Assembly: GCF_002504165.1 (NCBI RefSeq)
Contig: NZ_CP021404.1
Location: forward strand, 3,244,770 to 3,308,769
Length of the DNA: 64,000 nucleotides
DNA from: Pacificitalea manganoxidans
Lineage (GTDB): Bacteria > Pseudomonadota > Alphaproteobacteria > Rhodobacterales > Rhodobacteraceae
Reading direction: 5' to 3'
The notes under the pieces were generated by a model. That model was given only the letters and a program-made list of their open reading frames with translations, did no database searches and was not told the DNA's origin. A program made the position numbers and the translations under genes. Of this stretch, positions 56,810 through 64,000 are shown in pieces; within the stretch, counting starts at the first letter, position 1, and each line of letters opens with the position of its first letter.

Positions 56810-57303
56810 TGGCAGTGCTGCCAATCCTGCGCTGGCCCGATCCGGCGCTGTCGACCCCGTGCCCGCCGGTGGCGGAGATCGACGACACGCTGCGCGCGCT
56901 GATCCGTGACATGCTCGACACGATGTATGACGCGCCGGGCCGCGGGCTTGCGGCGCCTCAGGTGGGGGTGCTGACCCGGCTGTTCGTCATGGATGTGACG
57001 TGGAAGGACGGCACGCCCACACCACGGGTGATGATCAACCCGCGCATCCTGTGGCAATCCGAAGAAGCCGGTCGCGGCGAGGAGGGATGTCTGTCGATCC
57101 CCGGTGTTACCGCCTGCGTGAAGCGCCCGCTGGAGGCGCGGTTTGGCTGGACCGATCCCGATGGCGTGGCCCGCGAAGAAACGCTGACCGGGTTCGAGGC
57201 CCGCTGTGCGCAGCACGAACTGGACCATCTCGACGGGCGGGTGACGCTCGACCGGATCGGACCGCGCGCCCGCGCCCGGCTGCAACAGGAACTTGCCTTA
57301 TGA
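56809..57303 (+). CDS. peptide deformylase 2
   Basis: 164 residues. Motifs intact: GRGLAAPQVGV, EEGCLSIPGV with Cys94, and QHELDHLDG with His136, Glu137, His140. The first motif has Arg where most have Ile/Val/Lys. It is shorter than def1, with more divergent C-terminal helix ([10 protein letters not shown]). Translationally coupled to both neighbours (TGATG and ATGA overlaps). Likely an active paralogue with different substrate preference; this is inference. Confidence 0.93.
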   Translation: MAVLPILRWPDPALSTPCPPVAEIDDTLRALIRDMLDTMYDAPGRGLAAPQVGVLTRLFVMDVTWKDGTPTPRVMINPRILWQSEEAGRGEEGCLSIPGVTACVKRPLEARFGWTDPDGVAREETLTGFEARCAQHELDHLDGRVTLDRIGPRARARLQQELAL

Positions 57304-57797
57304 CCATCCGCCCCTTCGTGCCGTGGCCCGACCGCCGCCTGCGCAGCGCCGCCGCCCCCGTGGAGGCCGTGACCGACGCGATCCGCACCCTTTGGCAGGA
57401 CATGATCGAGACGATGGACGCGATGCCGGGCGTGGGCCTTGCCGCGCCGCAGATCGGGGTGATGCTGCGGGTCGCCGTCGTCGATGCATCCGAGGGGCGC
57501 GGCCAGGCGGTGCGGATGGCCAATCCGGAGATCCTCCATGCCTCGGGCCAGATGCGCACCCATGAGGAAGGCAGCCCGAACCTGCCCGGCGTCTGGGCCC
57601 CGATCGAGCGTCCCCGCGCGGTGACCGTGCGGTTCCTCAACGCCGATGGCGCGGTGGAGGAGCGGGATTTCGTGCATCTCTGGGCGACCTCGGTCCAGCA
57701 CCAGATCGATCATCTGAACGGACGCATGTATTTCGACCGGCTGGGCCGGGTGAAACGCGAGATGCTGTTGCGCAAAGCAAAGAAGGTGCGGCGATGA
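57300..57797 (+). CDS. peptide deformylase 3, degenerate paralogue
   Basis: 165 residues, clear PDF fold with [11 protein letters not shown] (44-54) intact. The other two motifs have lost catalytic residues: [10 protein letters not shown] has Ser92 where the metal-binding Cys stands, and QHQIDHLNG has Gln135 where the catalytic Glu stands (His134 and His138 remain). The reading frame is complete, with no frameshift, and overlaps def2 and fmt by 4 bp each. It probably has no deformylase activity and may bind nascent chains or regulate the other copies. Confidence 0.93.
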   Translation: MTIRPFVPWPDRRLRSAAAPVEAVTDAIRTLWQDMIETMDAMPGVGLAAPQIGVMLRVAVVDASEGRGQAVRMANPEILHASGQMRTHEEGSPNLPGVWAPIERPRAVTVRFLNADGAVEERDFVHLWATSVQHQIDHLNGRMYFDRLGRVKREMLLRKAKKVRR

Positions 57798-58705
57798 AAG
57801 TTGTCTTCATGGGCACGCCGGATTTCTCGGTGCCCGCGCTTGATGCCGTGATCGCCGCCGGTCACGAGGTGGTTGCGGTCTACACCCAGCCCCCCCGCCC
57901 CGCAGGACGCGGCAAGCGCGACCGTCCGTCGCCCGTGCAGGCGCGGGCCGAAGCCCGCGGGCTGGAGGTGCGCCACCCGGTGAGCCTGCGCACCGCCGAG
58001 GCGCAGGACGACTTTGCCGCGCTGGGGGCCGATGTGGCGGTGGTGGTGGCCTACGGGCTGATCCTGCCGCAGGCGGTGCTGGATGCGCCCGCGCAGGGCT
58101 GTCTGAACATCCACGCCTCGCTGCTGCCGCGCTGGCGCGGTGCGGCGCCGATCCACCGGGCCGTGATGGCGGGCGATGCGGAAACCGGCGTGTGCATCAT
58201 GCAGATGGAAGCGGGGCTGGATACCGGGCCGGTGCTTTTGTGCGAGGCGACCGAGATCGGCCCCGAAACCACAACCGCCTTGCTGCATGATCGGCTGGCG
58301 GGGATGGGCGCGCGGCTGATCGCGCGGGCGCTGGCCGATCTGCCCACGCTGGAGCCCTGCCCCCAGCCCGAAGACGGCGTGACCTACGCCAAGAAGATCG
58401 ACAAGGCCGAAGCCCGCATCGACTGGACCCGCCCGGCGGTGGAGATCGACCGGCAGATTCGCGGGCTGGCCCCCTTCCCCGGCGCATGGTGCGAAATCAT
58501 GGGCGAACGGGTAAAGTTGCTGGCGAGCCGTCTGGCCGAAGGCGACGGCACACCGGGACAGGTGCTGCCGCGGGGCGAAGATCAACTGGTGGTGGCCTGC
58601 AGCGAGGGCGCGGTGGAACTGCGCCGGGCGCAACGCGCGGGCGGCAAGCCGCTGGCGACCGAAGAGTTCCTGCGGGGCATCGATCTGCCAGAGCAGCTAA
58701 GCTGA
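57794..58705 (+). CDS. fmt: methionyl-tRNA formyltransferase
   Basis: 303 residues. It formylates Met-tRNA(fMet) with 10-formyl-THF for initiation. The catalytic region [24 protein letters not shown] (in part [14 protein letters not shown]) with the SLLPxxRG signature is present, and the C-terminal tRNA-binding domain ([16 protein letters not shown]) is complete. Start ATG overlaps the def3 stop (ATGA). fmt with its deformylases forms a single-strand operon. Confidence 0.97.
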   Translation: MKVVFMGTPDFSVPALDAVIAAGHEVVAVYTQPPRPAGRGKRDRPSPVQARAEARGLEVRHPVSLRTAEAQDDFAALGADVAVVVAYGLILPQAVLDAPAQGCLNIHASLLPRWRGAAPIHRAVMAGDAETGVCIMQMEAGLDTGPVLLCEATEIGPETTTALLHDRLAGMGARLIARALADLPTLEPCPQPEDGVTYAKKIDKAEARIDWTRPAVEIDRQIRGLAPFPGAWCEIMGERVKLLASRLAEGDGTPGQVLPRGEDQLVVACSEGAVELRRAQRAGGKPLATEEFLRGIDLPEQLS

Positions 58706-58882
58706 CCCCGACCCGGCGTCGGTCTGAGACACACGCCGCGCCGCCCATCAGCGCAACGCAAGCCTGCCCGGGGGGTGGCGCTGAGACGATTGAACGGCGC
58801 GCTTTATCCCGGCCATATACCTCCCTGCTCCGAGGTCAGCGTGAGGTGGCCAAGCGCCAGCCCGTTGGGGCGGGCAGGCGCT

Positions 58883-58913
58883 CGCCCGCGCGGCTTCGCC
58901 TGGTTCGCGGGCG
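58883..58913. repeat. GC-rich hairpin between fmt and ubiB
   Basis: CGCCCGCG (58883-58890) and CGCGGGCG (58906-58913) pair perfectly around a 15-base loop that itself forms GGC-TTC-GCC. An overlapping alternative pairs GCGGGC near 58870 with GCCCGC. It lies in the 257-bp convergent gap and could act as a bidirectional barrier; no T-run is present. The rest of the gap shows no gene. Confidence 0.5.
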
Positions 58914-58962
58914 GGGGTGCGCCGTTCGGAGGATGCAGGGAGTTCTGGCAGCAGAAGCCCCC

Positions 58963-60501
58963 TTAGCCCAGCGCTCCTGCCAGCATAGCGCCCAGCGCAA
59001 CGAGACCGCCGCCCAGCGCCACGAGCGCCGCGCGTTCGCGCAGGGTGCTGCGCCGCTCGGCGCGGTAACCGGGCTCGTCCGCCTGACGGATCAGCGCGGT
59101 TTCCGCCAGTTGCGGCAGGCGCGGACCGAACCGCGCGAGCACCATCGCGGTTTTGCGCATATCGCGGGCCAGCGCCTTGGGCCCGATGTTTTCCTTGATG
59201 TAGCCTTCGACGACCGGGCGCGCGACCTCCCAGATGTTGATCTGGGGATAGAGCGACCGGCTGACGCCTTCGACCACGACCATGGTGCGTTGCAACAGGA
59301 TCAATTCGGTCCGGGTGCGCATCCCGAACCGCTCGGTCACGTCAAAGAGATAGGCCAGCAGCCGCGCCATCGAAATGCGGGTGGCGTCCATGCCGAAAAT
59401 CGGCTCCCCCACCGCGCGGAGGGCACGGGCGAATTCGTCGATGTCGCGGTCGGCGGGGACATAGCCTGCCTCGAAATGCACCTCGGCGACACGCCGGTAA
59501 TCACGACGGATAAACCCGAACAGGATCTCGGCATACACCCGGCGGGTGTATTCATCGATCTGGCCCATGATGCCGAAATCGAGCGCGATGATATCGCCGT
59601 TCTCCGCGATCTTCAGGTTGCCCTGATGCATGTCGGCATGGAAATAGCCGTCGCGCAGCGCGTGGCGCAGGAACAGCGACAGCACCCGTTCGCCCAGCGC
59701 GGCGCGGTCATGGCGCGCGGCGTCGATCCCGGCAAGGTCATTCGCGGCAAGCCCTTCGGCCCAGTCGAGCGTCATCATGTTGCGCCCGGTCGTGCCCCAA
59801 TGCACCTGCGGCACGCGGAAGCCCGCATCGCTTGCGGTATTAGCGGCGAATTCGGAGGCTGACGCGGCCTCCAGCCGCAGATCCAGCTCCCCCATCACCA
59901 CGCCTTCGAAATGGCGGATGACGTCTTGCGGGCGCAGGCGGCGGGAGGAGGGCGAAAACGTCTCGACCATCCACGCAGCGAGGTAGAAGGCGTCGATATC
60001 CTTGCGGAAGGCGCGCATGATGTCGGGGCGCAGCACCTTCACCGCGACCTCGCGGCCACTGTCGGCCAGCCGGGCGCGGTGCACCTGCGCGATGGAGGCC
60101 GCGGCGACCGGCTCGGAGAATTCCGAGAACACGGCATCAAATGGCGCGTCCAGTTCCGCATCGATCATGCGCATGGCGCGCTCGCGCGGGAACGGCGGCA
60201 GGCGGTCCTGCAACACGGTCAGTTGCTGCGCCACCTCGACCCCCACCACATCGGGGCGGGTCGACAAGATCTGCCCGAACTTGATGTAAGCGGGACCCAG
60301 CGCGGTCAGCGCGCGGGGAATCGGGGGGCTGTTCGGATCGCCCTTGGCGCCCAGCCATTTGAACGGCCAGCCCAGCACACGGGCCAGCGCTCGCACGCCG
60401 GGGGGCGCGTCGAAGGCTTCCAGCACCGCGCCCATGGCTCCGGTGCGTTCCAGCGTGGCGCCGGTATAGACCAGCCGCCAGATGTTGTGAGGTCCGCGCA
60501 T
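58963..60501 (-). CDS. ubiB: ubiquinone biosynthesis accessory ATPase UbiB
   Basis: 512 residues of the atypical kinase (ABC1/ADCK) family needed for ubiquinone synthesis. The KxGQ motif is in PAYIKFGQILSTRPD, the Ala-rich loop in ASIAQVHRARL and the lysine in VAVKVLRPDI, then HADMHQGNL and DFGIMGQID for the catalytic loop. Two C-terminal membrane helices (ALVALGGGLVALGAMLAGALG and the one before) anchor it. 4 bp after ubiE, same strand. Acts on the inner membrane face with the Ubi complex. Confidence 0.95.
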   Translation of the reverse strand: MRGPHNIWRLVYTGATLERTGAMGAVLEAFDAPPGVRALARVLGWPFKWLGAKGDPNSPPIPRALTALGPAYIKFGQILSTRPDVVGVEVAQQLTVLQDRLPPFPRERAMRMIDAELDAPFDAVFSEFSEPVAAASIAQVHRARLADSGREVAVKVLRPDIMRAFRKDIDAFYLAAWMVETFSPSSRRLRPQDVIRHFEGVVMGELDLRLEAASASEFAANTASDAGFRVPQVHWGTTGRNMMTLDWAEGLAANDLAGIDAARHDRAALGERVLSLFLRHALRDGYFHADMHQGNLKIAENGDIIALDFGIMGQIDEYTRRVYAEILFGFIRRDYRRVAEVHFEAGYVPADRDIDEFARALRAVGEPIFGMDATRISMARLLAYLFDVTERFGMRTRTELILLQRTMVVVEGVSRSLYPQINIWEVARPVVEGYIKENIGPKALARDMRKTAMVLARFGPRLPQLAETALIRQADEPGYRAERRSTLRERAALVALGGGLVALGAMLAGALG

Positions 60502-60505
60502 GGGC

Positions 60506-61258
60506 TCAGAGCTTCCAGCCGGAATGCAGCGCGGCGACGCCCATCGTCAGGTTGCGATACTTCACCTGATCGAAGCCCGCATGGCGGATCATTTCGGCGA
60601 ACCGGTCCTGATCGGGGAACTGGCGGATCGATTCGACCAGATATTGATAGCTGTCGCGATCCCCCGTCACCGCCTGCCCCATGCGGGGAATGACGTTGTA
60701 GGAATAGCGGTCATAGGCCCATTGCATCGCCGGATTCGGCAGTTGCGAAAATTCCAGCACCATCAACCGCCCGCCGGGGCGCAGCACGCGGAACGCCTCG
60801 GACAGCGCGTCCTCGATCCGGGTCACGTTCCGGATGCCGAAGCTGATCGTGTAGACATCGAAGCTGTTATCGGGGAAGGGCAGCGCCATTGCGTCACCCA
60901 CCACCCAATCGAGCCGGTCGGCCAGATGCCCGGCCTCGGCGCGTTTGCGGCCCTCGACCAGCATCGCCTCGGTCATGTCGCAGACGACGGAGGAGGCGCG
61001 CGGCGCACGGCGCAGGAAGCGGAACGCGATGTCGCCGGTGCCGCCGGCCACATCCAGTTGCCGTTGACCGGCGCGGGGCGCGAGCCAATCCATCATGGCA
61101 TCTTTCCAGATCCGGTGGATGCCGCCGGACATCAGATCGTTCATCACGTCATAGCGCGATGCCACCGAGGAGAAGACACCATGCACCATGCCCGCCTTTT
61201 CCGCTTCGGGGACGGTGCGCGCGCCGAAATGGGTGGTCTTGTCGGGATTGTCAGTCAT
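60506..61258 (-). CDS. ubiE: ubiquinone/menaquinone C-methyltransferase UbiE
   Basis: 250 residues, SAM-dependent methyltransferase acting on the quinone ring of ubiquinone precursors. The SAM motif is [14 protein letters not shown], with the UbiE signature [13 protein letters not shown] and the N-terminal [34 protein letters not shown]. The start is ATG 61258 ([12 protein letters not shown]). First gene of ubiE-ubiB, divergent from mutM. Confidence 0.96.
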   Translation of the reverse strand: MTDNPDKTTHFGARTVPEAEKAGMVHGVFSSVASRYDVMNDLMSGGIHRIWKDAMMDWLAPRAGQRQLDVAGGTGDIAFRFLRRAPRASSVVCDMTEAMLVEGRKRAEAGHLADRLDWVVGDAMALPFPDNSFDVYTISFGIRNVTRIEDALSEAFRVLRPGGRLMVLEFSQLPNPAMQWAYDRYSYNVIPRMGQAVTGDRDSYQYLVESIRQFPDQDRFAEMIRHAGFDQVKYRNLTMGVAALHSGWKL

Positions 61259-61345
61259 CTGCTCTTGCCGCCTCAAAATTCATCCCCTTCTTATAGGGCG
61301 CCGGGAGGGTGTTACAACGCGCCCCCCGCCGAAAGGATGTGAGAC

Positions 61346-62197
61346 TTGCCCGAATTACCCGAAGTCGAGACGGTTCGTCGCGGCCTGCTGCCCGCTATGG
61401 AAGACCATGTGATCTCCGCCACGGAAATCCGCCGTGAGGGGCTCCGCTGGCCGTTTCCCGAAGGCATGTGCCGCAGGCTGACGGGCGCACGGGTGCACAG
61501 GCTGCGGCGGCGGTCGAAATATCTGCTGGCCGATCTGTCCACGGGCGAGACGCTGCTGATCCATCTGGGCATGTCGGGACGGATGATGGTGTCGGGGCTG
61601 GCCACCGCGCGCTTTGTCCACGACCACCCCGCCCCGCAGAAACATGACCATGTGGTGCTGCACATGTCGAATGGCGCGCGCGTGACGTTCAACGATCCGC
61701 GGCGTTTCGGTGCGATGGACCTGATGGCGACGGAGCGCGCGGGCGAGCACATGTTGCTGCGCGACCTCGGCCCCGAGCCGCTGGGCAACCAATTCGATGG
61801 GCCCTATCTGGCCGATCGGCTGGCGGGGCGCGCCACACCGATCAAGTCCGCGCTGCTGGACCAGCGGATCGTCGCGGGGCTGGGCAATATTTACGTGTGC
61901 GAGGTGCTGCACCGGGCGGGCATCTCGCCCCGGCGCAAGGCAGGCAACCTGTCCCGGGACCGCGCCGCCGCGCTGGTGCCCATCATCCGCGAGGTGTTGC
62001 AGGAAGCCATTCTGGCGGGCGGATCGTCCCTGCGCGATTACCGGCAGGCCGATGGGGATCTGGGCTATTTTCAGCATACATTCCGGGTCTATGGCCGCGA
62101 AGGCGCGCCCTGCGTCACGCCTGAGTGCACGGGACAGGTCCAGCGGATCGTCCAATCGGGGCGGTCGTCATTCTTCTGCGGCCATTGCCAAAGATAG
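61346..62197 (+). CDS. mutM: formamidopyrimidine-DNA glycosylase (Fpg/MutM)
   Basis: 283 residues. It excises 8-oxoguanine and formamidopyrimidines. The start is a rare TTG at 61346, because the catalytic Pro2-Glu3 follows directly ([14 protein letters not shown]); the only nearby ATG (61337) stops after one codon. AAAGGA nine bases upstream supports it. The C-terminal zinc finger is CVTPEC...CGHC. Lys57-type catalytic region KYLLADL is present. Divergent from ubiE. Confidence 0.95.
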   Translation: MPELPEVETVRRGLLPAMEDHVISATEIRREGLRWPFPEGMCRRLTGARVHRLRRRSKYLLADLSTGETLLIHLGMSGRMMVSGLATARFVHDHPAPQKHDHVVLHMSNGARVTFNDPRRFGAMDLMATERAGEHMLLRDLGPEPLGNQFDGPYLADRLAGRATPIKSALLDQRIVAGLGNIYVCEVLHRAGISPRRKAGNLSRDRAAALVPIIREVLQEAILAGGSSLRDYRQADGDLGYFQHTFRVYGREGAPCVTPECTGQVQRIVQSGRSSFFCGHCQR

Positions 62198-62258
62198 CTT
62201 GAACCCTGACCGGGGGCTGGTAATCCTGCCGCGACATCTAGGAAAAAGGTCGCGCCAC

Positions 62259-63035
62259 ATGGCTTTCGAGACGCTCATCGTCGACATCACCGACCACGTC
62301 TGCCTTATCAAACTGAATCGCCCCGATGCGCTCAATGCGCTCAACACCGAAATGGTGGCCGAACTGGCCGAGGCGCTGACCGAAGCCGAAGCCAACGAGA
62401 AGGTGCGCTGCATCGTGCTCACAGGTTCGGAAAAGGCATTTGCCGCGGGGGCGGATATTTCGGAGATGGCGGAGCTGAGCTTCGTCGAGGCATTCCTGAC
62501 GGATATCTACGCCCGCGACGCCGATCGCATCACCGCCACTCGCAAGCCGATCATCGCGGCGGTGTCGGGCTATGCGCTGGGAGGCGGCTGCGAATTGGCC
62601 ATGATGTGCGATTTCATCATCGCCTCGGACAGCGCGAAGTTCGGCCAGCCTGAAATCAACCTTGGCATCTGCGCCGGAATGGGCGGCACCCAGCGGCTGA
62701 CCCGGTTCGTGGGTAAGTCAAAGGCGATGGACATGCACCTGACCGGGCGCTTCATGGATGCCGAAGAGGCCGAGCGCGCCGGGCTGGTGAGCCGCGTCGT
62801 CCCCACCCGCAAACTGCAAGAAGAAGCGATGGCCGCCGCCCAGAAGATCGCGGAGAAATCCGTGGTCACGGCGATGGCGGTCAAGGAGGCCGTGAACCGC
62901 AGCTATGAGACCACGCTGACCGAAGGCGTGCGATTCGAGCGGCGCATGTTCAACGCGCTTTTCGCGACGGAGGATCAGGCGGAGGGCATGGCCGCGTTCA
63001 AGGAAAAGCGCGAAGCGCAGTTCCGCGACAAGTAA
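62259..63035 (+). CDS. enoyl-CoA hydratase
   Basis: 258 residues, crotonase family. It hydrates 2-enoyl-CoA in beta-oxidation. The CoA and oxyanion-hole region includes FAAGADISEM and SGYALGGGCELAMMCDFIIA, and the second catalytic Glu lies in FGQPEINLGICAGMGGTQRLTR. The first ATG with a ribosome site (AAAAAGG) is at 62259. Co-directional with mutM and rpsT. In this order it often precedes rpsT and dnaA in Rhodobacteraceae. Confidence 0.95.
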   Translation: MAFETLIVDITDHVCLIKLNRPDALNALNTEMVAELAEALTEAEANEKVRCIVLTGSEKAFAAGADISEMAELSFVEAFLTDIYARDADRITATRKPIIAAVSGYALGGGCELAMMCDFIIASDSAKFGQPEINLGICAGMGGTQRLTRFVGKSKAMDMHLTGRFMDAEEAERAGLVSRVVPTRKLQEEAMAAAQKIAEKSVVTAMAVKEAVNRSYETTLTEGVRFERRMFNALFATEDQAEGMAAFKEKREAQFRDK

Positions 63036-63142
63036 CTCCACGCGCGGGCCGAAACGACGCGCCGAGCGGGCGAAATCCCGGCGATCGCGGGCGGTGTGTT
63101 GCCGCAAGGGCCACCGCCGCCGCTGCCCGGCGAAAAGCAGTG

Positions 63143-63171
63143 TTGACTCGTGGATACATCGCGCCTAGAAG
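63143..63171 (+). promoter_or_regulatory. sigma-70 promoter of rpsT
   Basis: TTGACT (63143-63148) and TAGAAG (63166-63171) with a 17-bp spacer, 43 bp before the rpsT ATG. It is a good match for a strong housekeeping promoter. Confidence 0.65.
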
Positions 63172-63213
63172 CGCGCTTCAGATTGAAATCACCGACATTC
63201 GGGGACCCGACAC

Positions 63214-63480
63214 ATGGCCAACTCGCCTCAGGCAAAAAAGCGCGCCCGCCAGAACGAGCGGCGGTTCGCCGTGAACAAAGCACGTCGCTCGCGCATCCGC
63301 ACCTTCCTTCGCAAAGTCGAAGAGGCTATCGCATCCGGCGATCAGTCCGCTGCGAAAGACGCACTGCGCTCCGCACAGCCCGAGCTGATGCGCGGCGTCA
63401 CCAAGGGTGTCGTTCACAAGAACACCGCCTCGCGCAAGATTTCGCGCCTCTCCGCGCGTGTGAAGGCCCTGGCTGCCTGA
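63214..63480 (+). CDS. rpsT: 30S ribosomal protein S20
   Basis: 88 residues, all-helical basic protein binding 16S rRNA. The sequence [22 protein letters not shown] and the later [20 protein letters not shown] are standard for S20. GGGGA precedes the ATG. Own promoter and terminator, so it is a single-gene unit. In many Rhodobacteraceae it is the gene next to dnaA at the origin. Confidence 0.98.
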   Translation: MANSPQAKKRARQNERRFAVNKARRSRIRTFLRKVEEAIASGDQSAAKDALRSAQPELMRGVTKGVVHKNTASRKISRLSARVKALAA

Positions 63481-63506
63481 TCTAAAAGCACTTTGTGCAC
63501 TTACGG

Positions 63507-63540
63507 ACGGACGTTGCAGCAATGCAGCGTCCGTTTGCGT
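63507..63540 (+). terminator. terminator of rpsT
   Basis: A 12-bp stem (63507-63518 with 63523-63534, one wobble pair) around GCAA, followed by TTGCGT. The T-run is weak but the stem is strong. Confidence 0.75.
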
Positions 63541-64000
63541 TCAGGTGAGGCCAAAAGCCTTATTTTATTAGGGTTTGAGGGGCTTATGTGGATTCGGAGA
63601 GACAAAGACTGAGTCAAGATCGAAGATCAGTTGCGACTCCTCAGCGCCAGTTGCTAGCTTGTCCGAGCGATTCAATGGATCGTCGGGGGGACATGAACCT
63701 GAATTCGTGGTCCCGGCTCGCTTGGGGAAGTGTAATGCCGGGAAATCCACGCAAGGGTTGAAGCCACGAGCGGATTGGGCCGCCCGGGCGATTCCAGACC
63801 TGATTGCCGCAAGGCAGTCTCCGGCGCGGAACGTGTCCAAGTGAAATGCAGGTCTTCTGGACCCGGTGCCCGTTTGGGCCGGGGGTGGACGATGTTTTTG
63901 TCATTCCGGTTCTACCGGACCTTCCGCATGCATATGCGCGAGGGCCCGATCGAATCGTGCCTCGACCTCGGAGAATCGCCCTGTTCCGGGCCGCCACGCT
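63541..64000. other. right-end non-coding stretch, possible origin-side spacer
   Basis: About 460 bp with no convincing gene; several short frames are open on both strands but none has a ribosome site or family-like sequence. An AT-rich patch lies at 63561-63575 (TTATTTTATTA). One weak DnaA-box-like sequence is at 63587-63595 (TGTGGATTC, 7 of 9). The frame from ATG 63846 stays open to the window end (51 codons) but has no supporting signal. Confidence 0.45.

Noticed and set aside
63587..63595. DnaA box
   Set aside because: Only 7 of 9 bases fit and no cluster is present, so it is mentioned but not called.
63575..63844. 89-codon frame after rpsT
   Set aside because: No ribosome site, equally open opposite strand, low-complexity composition.

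Overview
The window is a dense, high-GC stretch of an alphaproteobacterial chromosome. The gene content points to Rhodobacterales, family Rhodobacteraceae (Roseobacter/Rhodobacter group). Markers are a Rhodobacter-type porin, DUF3576 and DUF2794 proteins, an IalB-family protein, an ETF-ubiquinone oxidoreductase, three tandem peptide deformylase genes in front of fmt, and a run ubiB-ubiE / mutM-enoyl-CoA hydratase-rpsT at the right end. In this order rpsT usually lies next to dnaA and the origin, but dnaA is not inside the window. Genus cannot be settled from the sequence alone. I saw no tRNA or rRNA genes, IS elements, prophage or CRISPR array.

Layout. 0-17 kb: the end of a COG3650-like gene, alkB, a heat-shock promoter driving dnaK-dnaJ, a DedA membrane protein, radC, an asparaginase, an IalB-like secreted protein, yggS with a TPR sulfotransferase, a major porin followed by stacked terminators, a DUF3576 lipoprotein, then leuS-lptE-holA as an overlapping operon and a lytic transglycosylase. 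17-31 kb: a degenerate response regulator behind a CtrA-type site, a glutathionyl-hydroquinone reductase, two small unknowns, a class A penicillin-binding protein, glnK-amtB, a sulfurtransferase-aminotransferase pair, smpB, recQ with a small membrane protein, yggT, a thioesterase and DUF2794.

31-46 kb: NlpC/P60 and M17 peptidases, an Hpt protein, beta-carbonic anhydrase, a TPR protein with ispE, ETF-QO, greA with an Ala/Pro-rich membrane protein, zapE, an MFS carrier, and a tightly overlapping operon fghA-yaiI-HAD phosphatase-ornithine cyclodeaminase-like. 46-55 kb is the most accessory-looking part: an AEC carrier whose stop codon lies in a 44-bp perfect palindrome, a TetR regulator with three matching operator-like sites around a small secreted peptide, a NYN-domain protein, glutathione-dependent formaldehyde dehydrogenase, an I78 inhibitor lipoprotein, an ABC exporter, and a Ser/Thr phosphatase preceded by a parS-like palindrome. 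55-64 kb: a PatB-type C-S lyase, def1-def2-def3-fmt, ubiB-ubiE, mutM, enoyl-CoA hydratase, rpsT and 520 bp without a convincing gene.

Most of the window is housekeeping: chaperones, translation, wall synthesis, nitrogen sensing, quinone synthesis and formaldehyde oxidation (frmA and fghA lie about 3.3 kb apart). The observations most worth a second look are the third deformylase, which has lost its metal-binding Cys and catalytic Glu but keeps overlapping reading frames with its neighbours; the stop-creating palindrome; the three-site TetR module; the CtrA box before an atypical receiver; and the 18-bp palindrome resembling parS. No multi-gene system in the window looks clearly undescribed.
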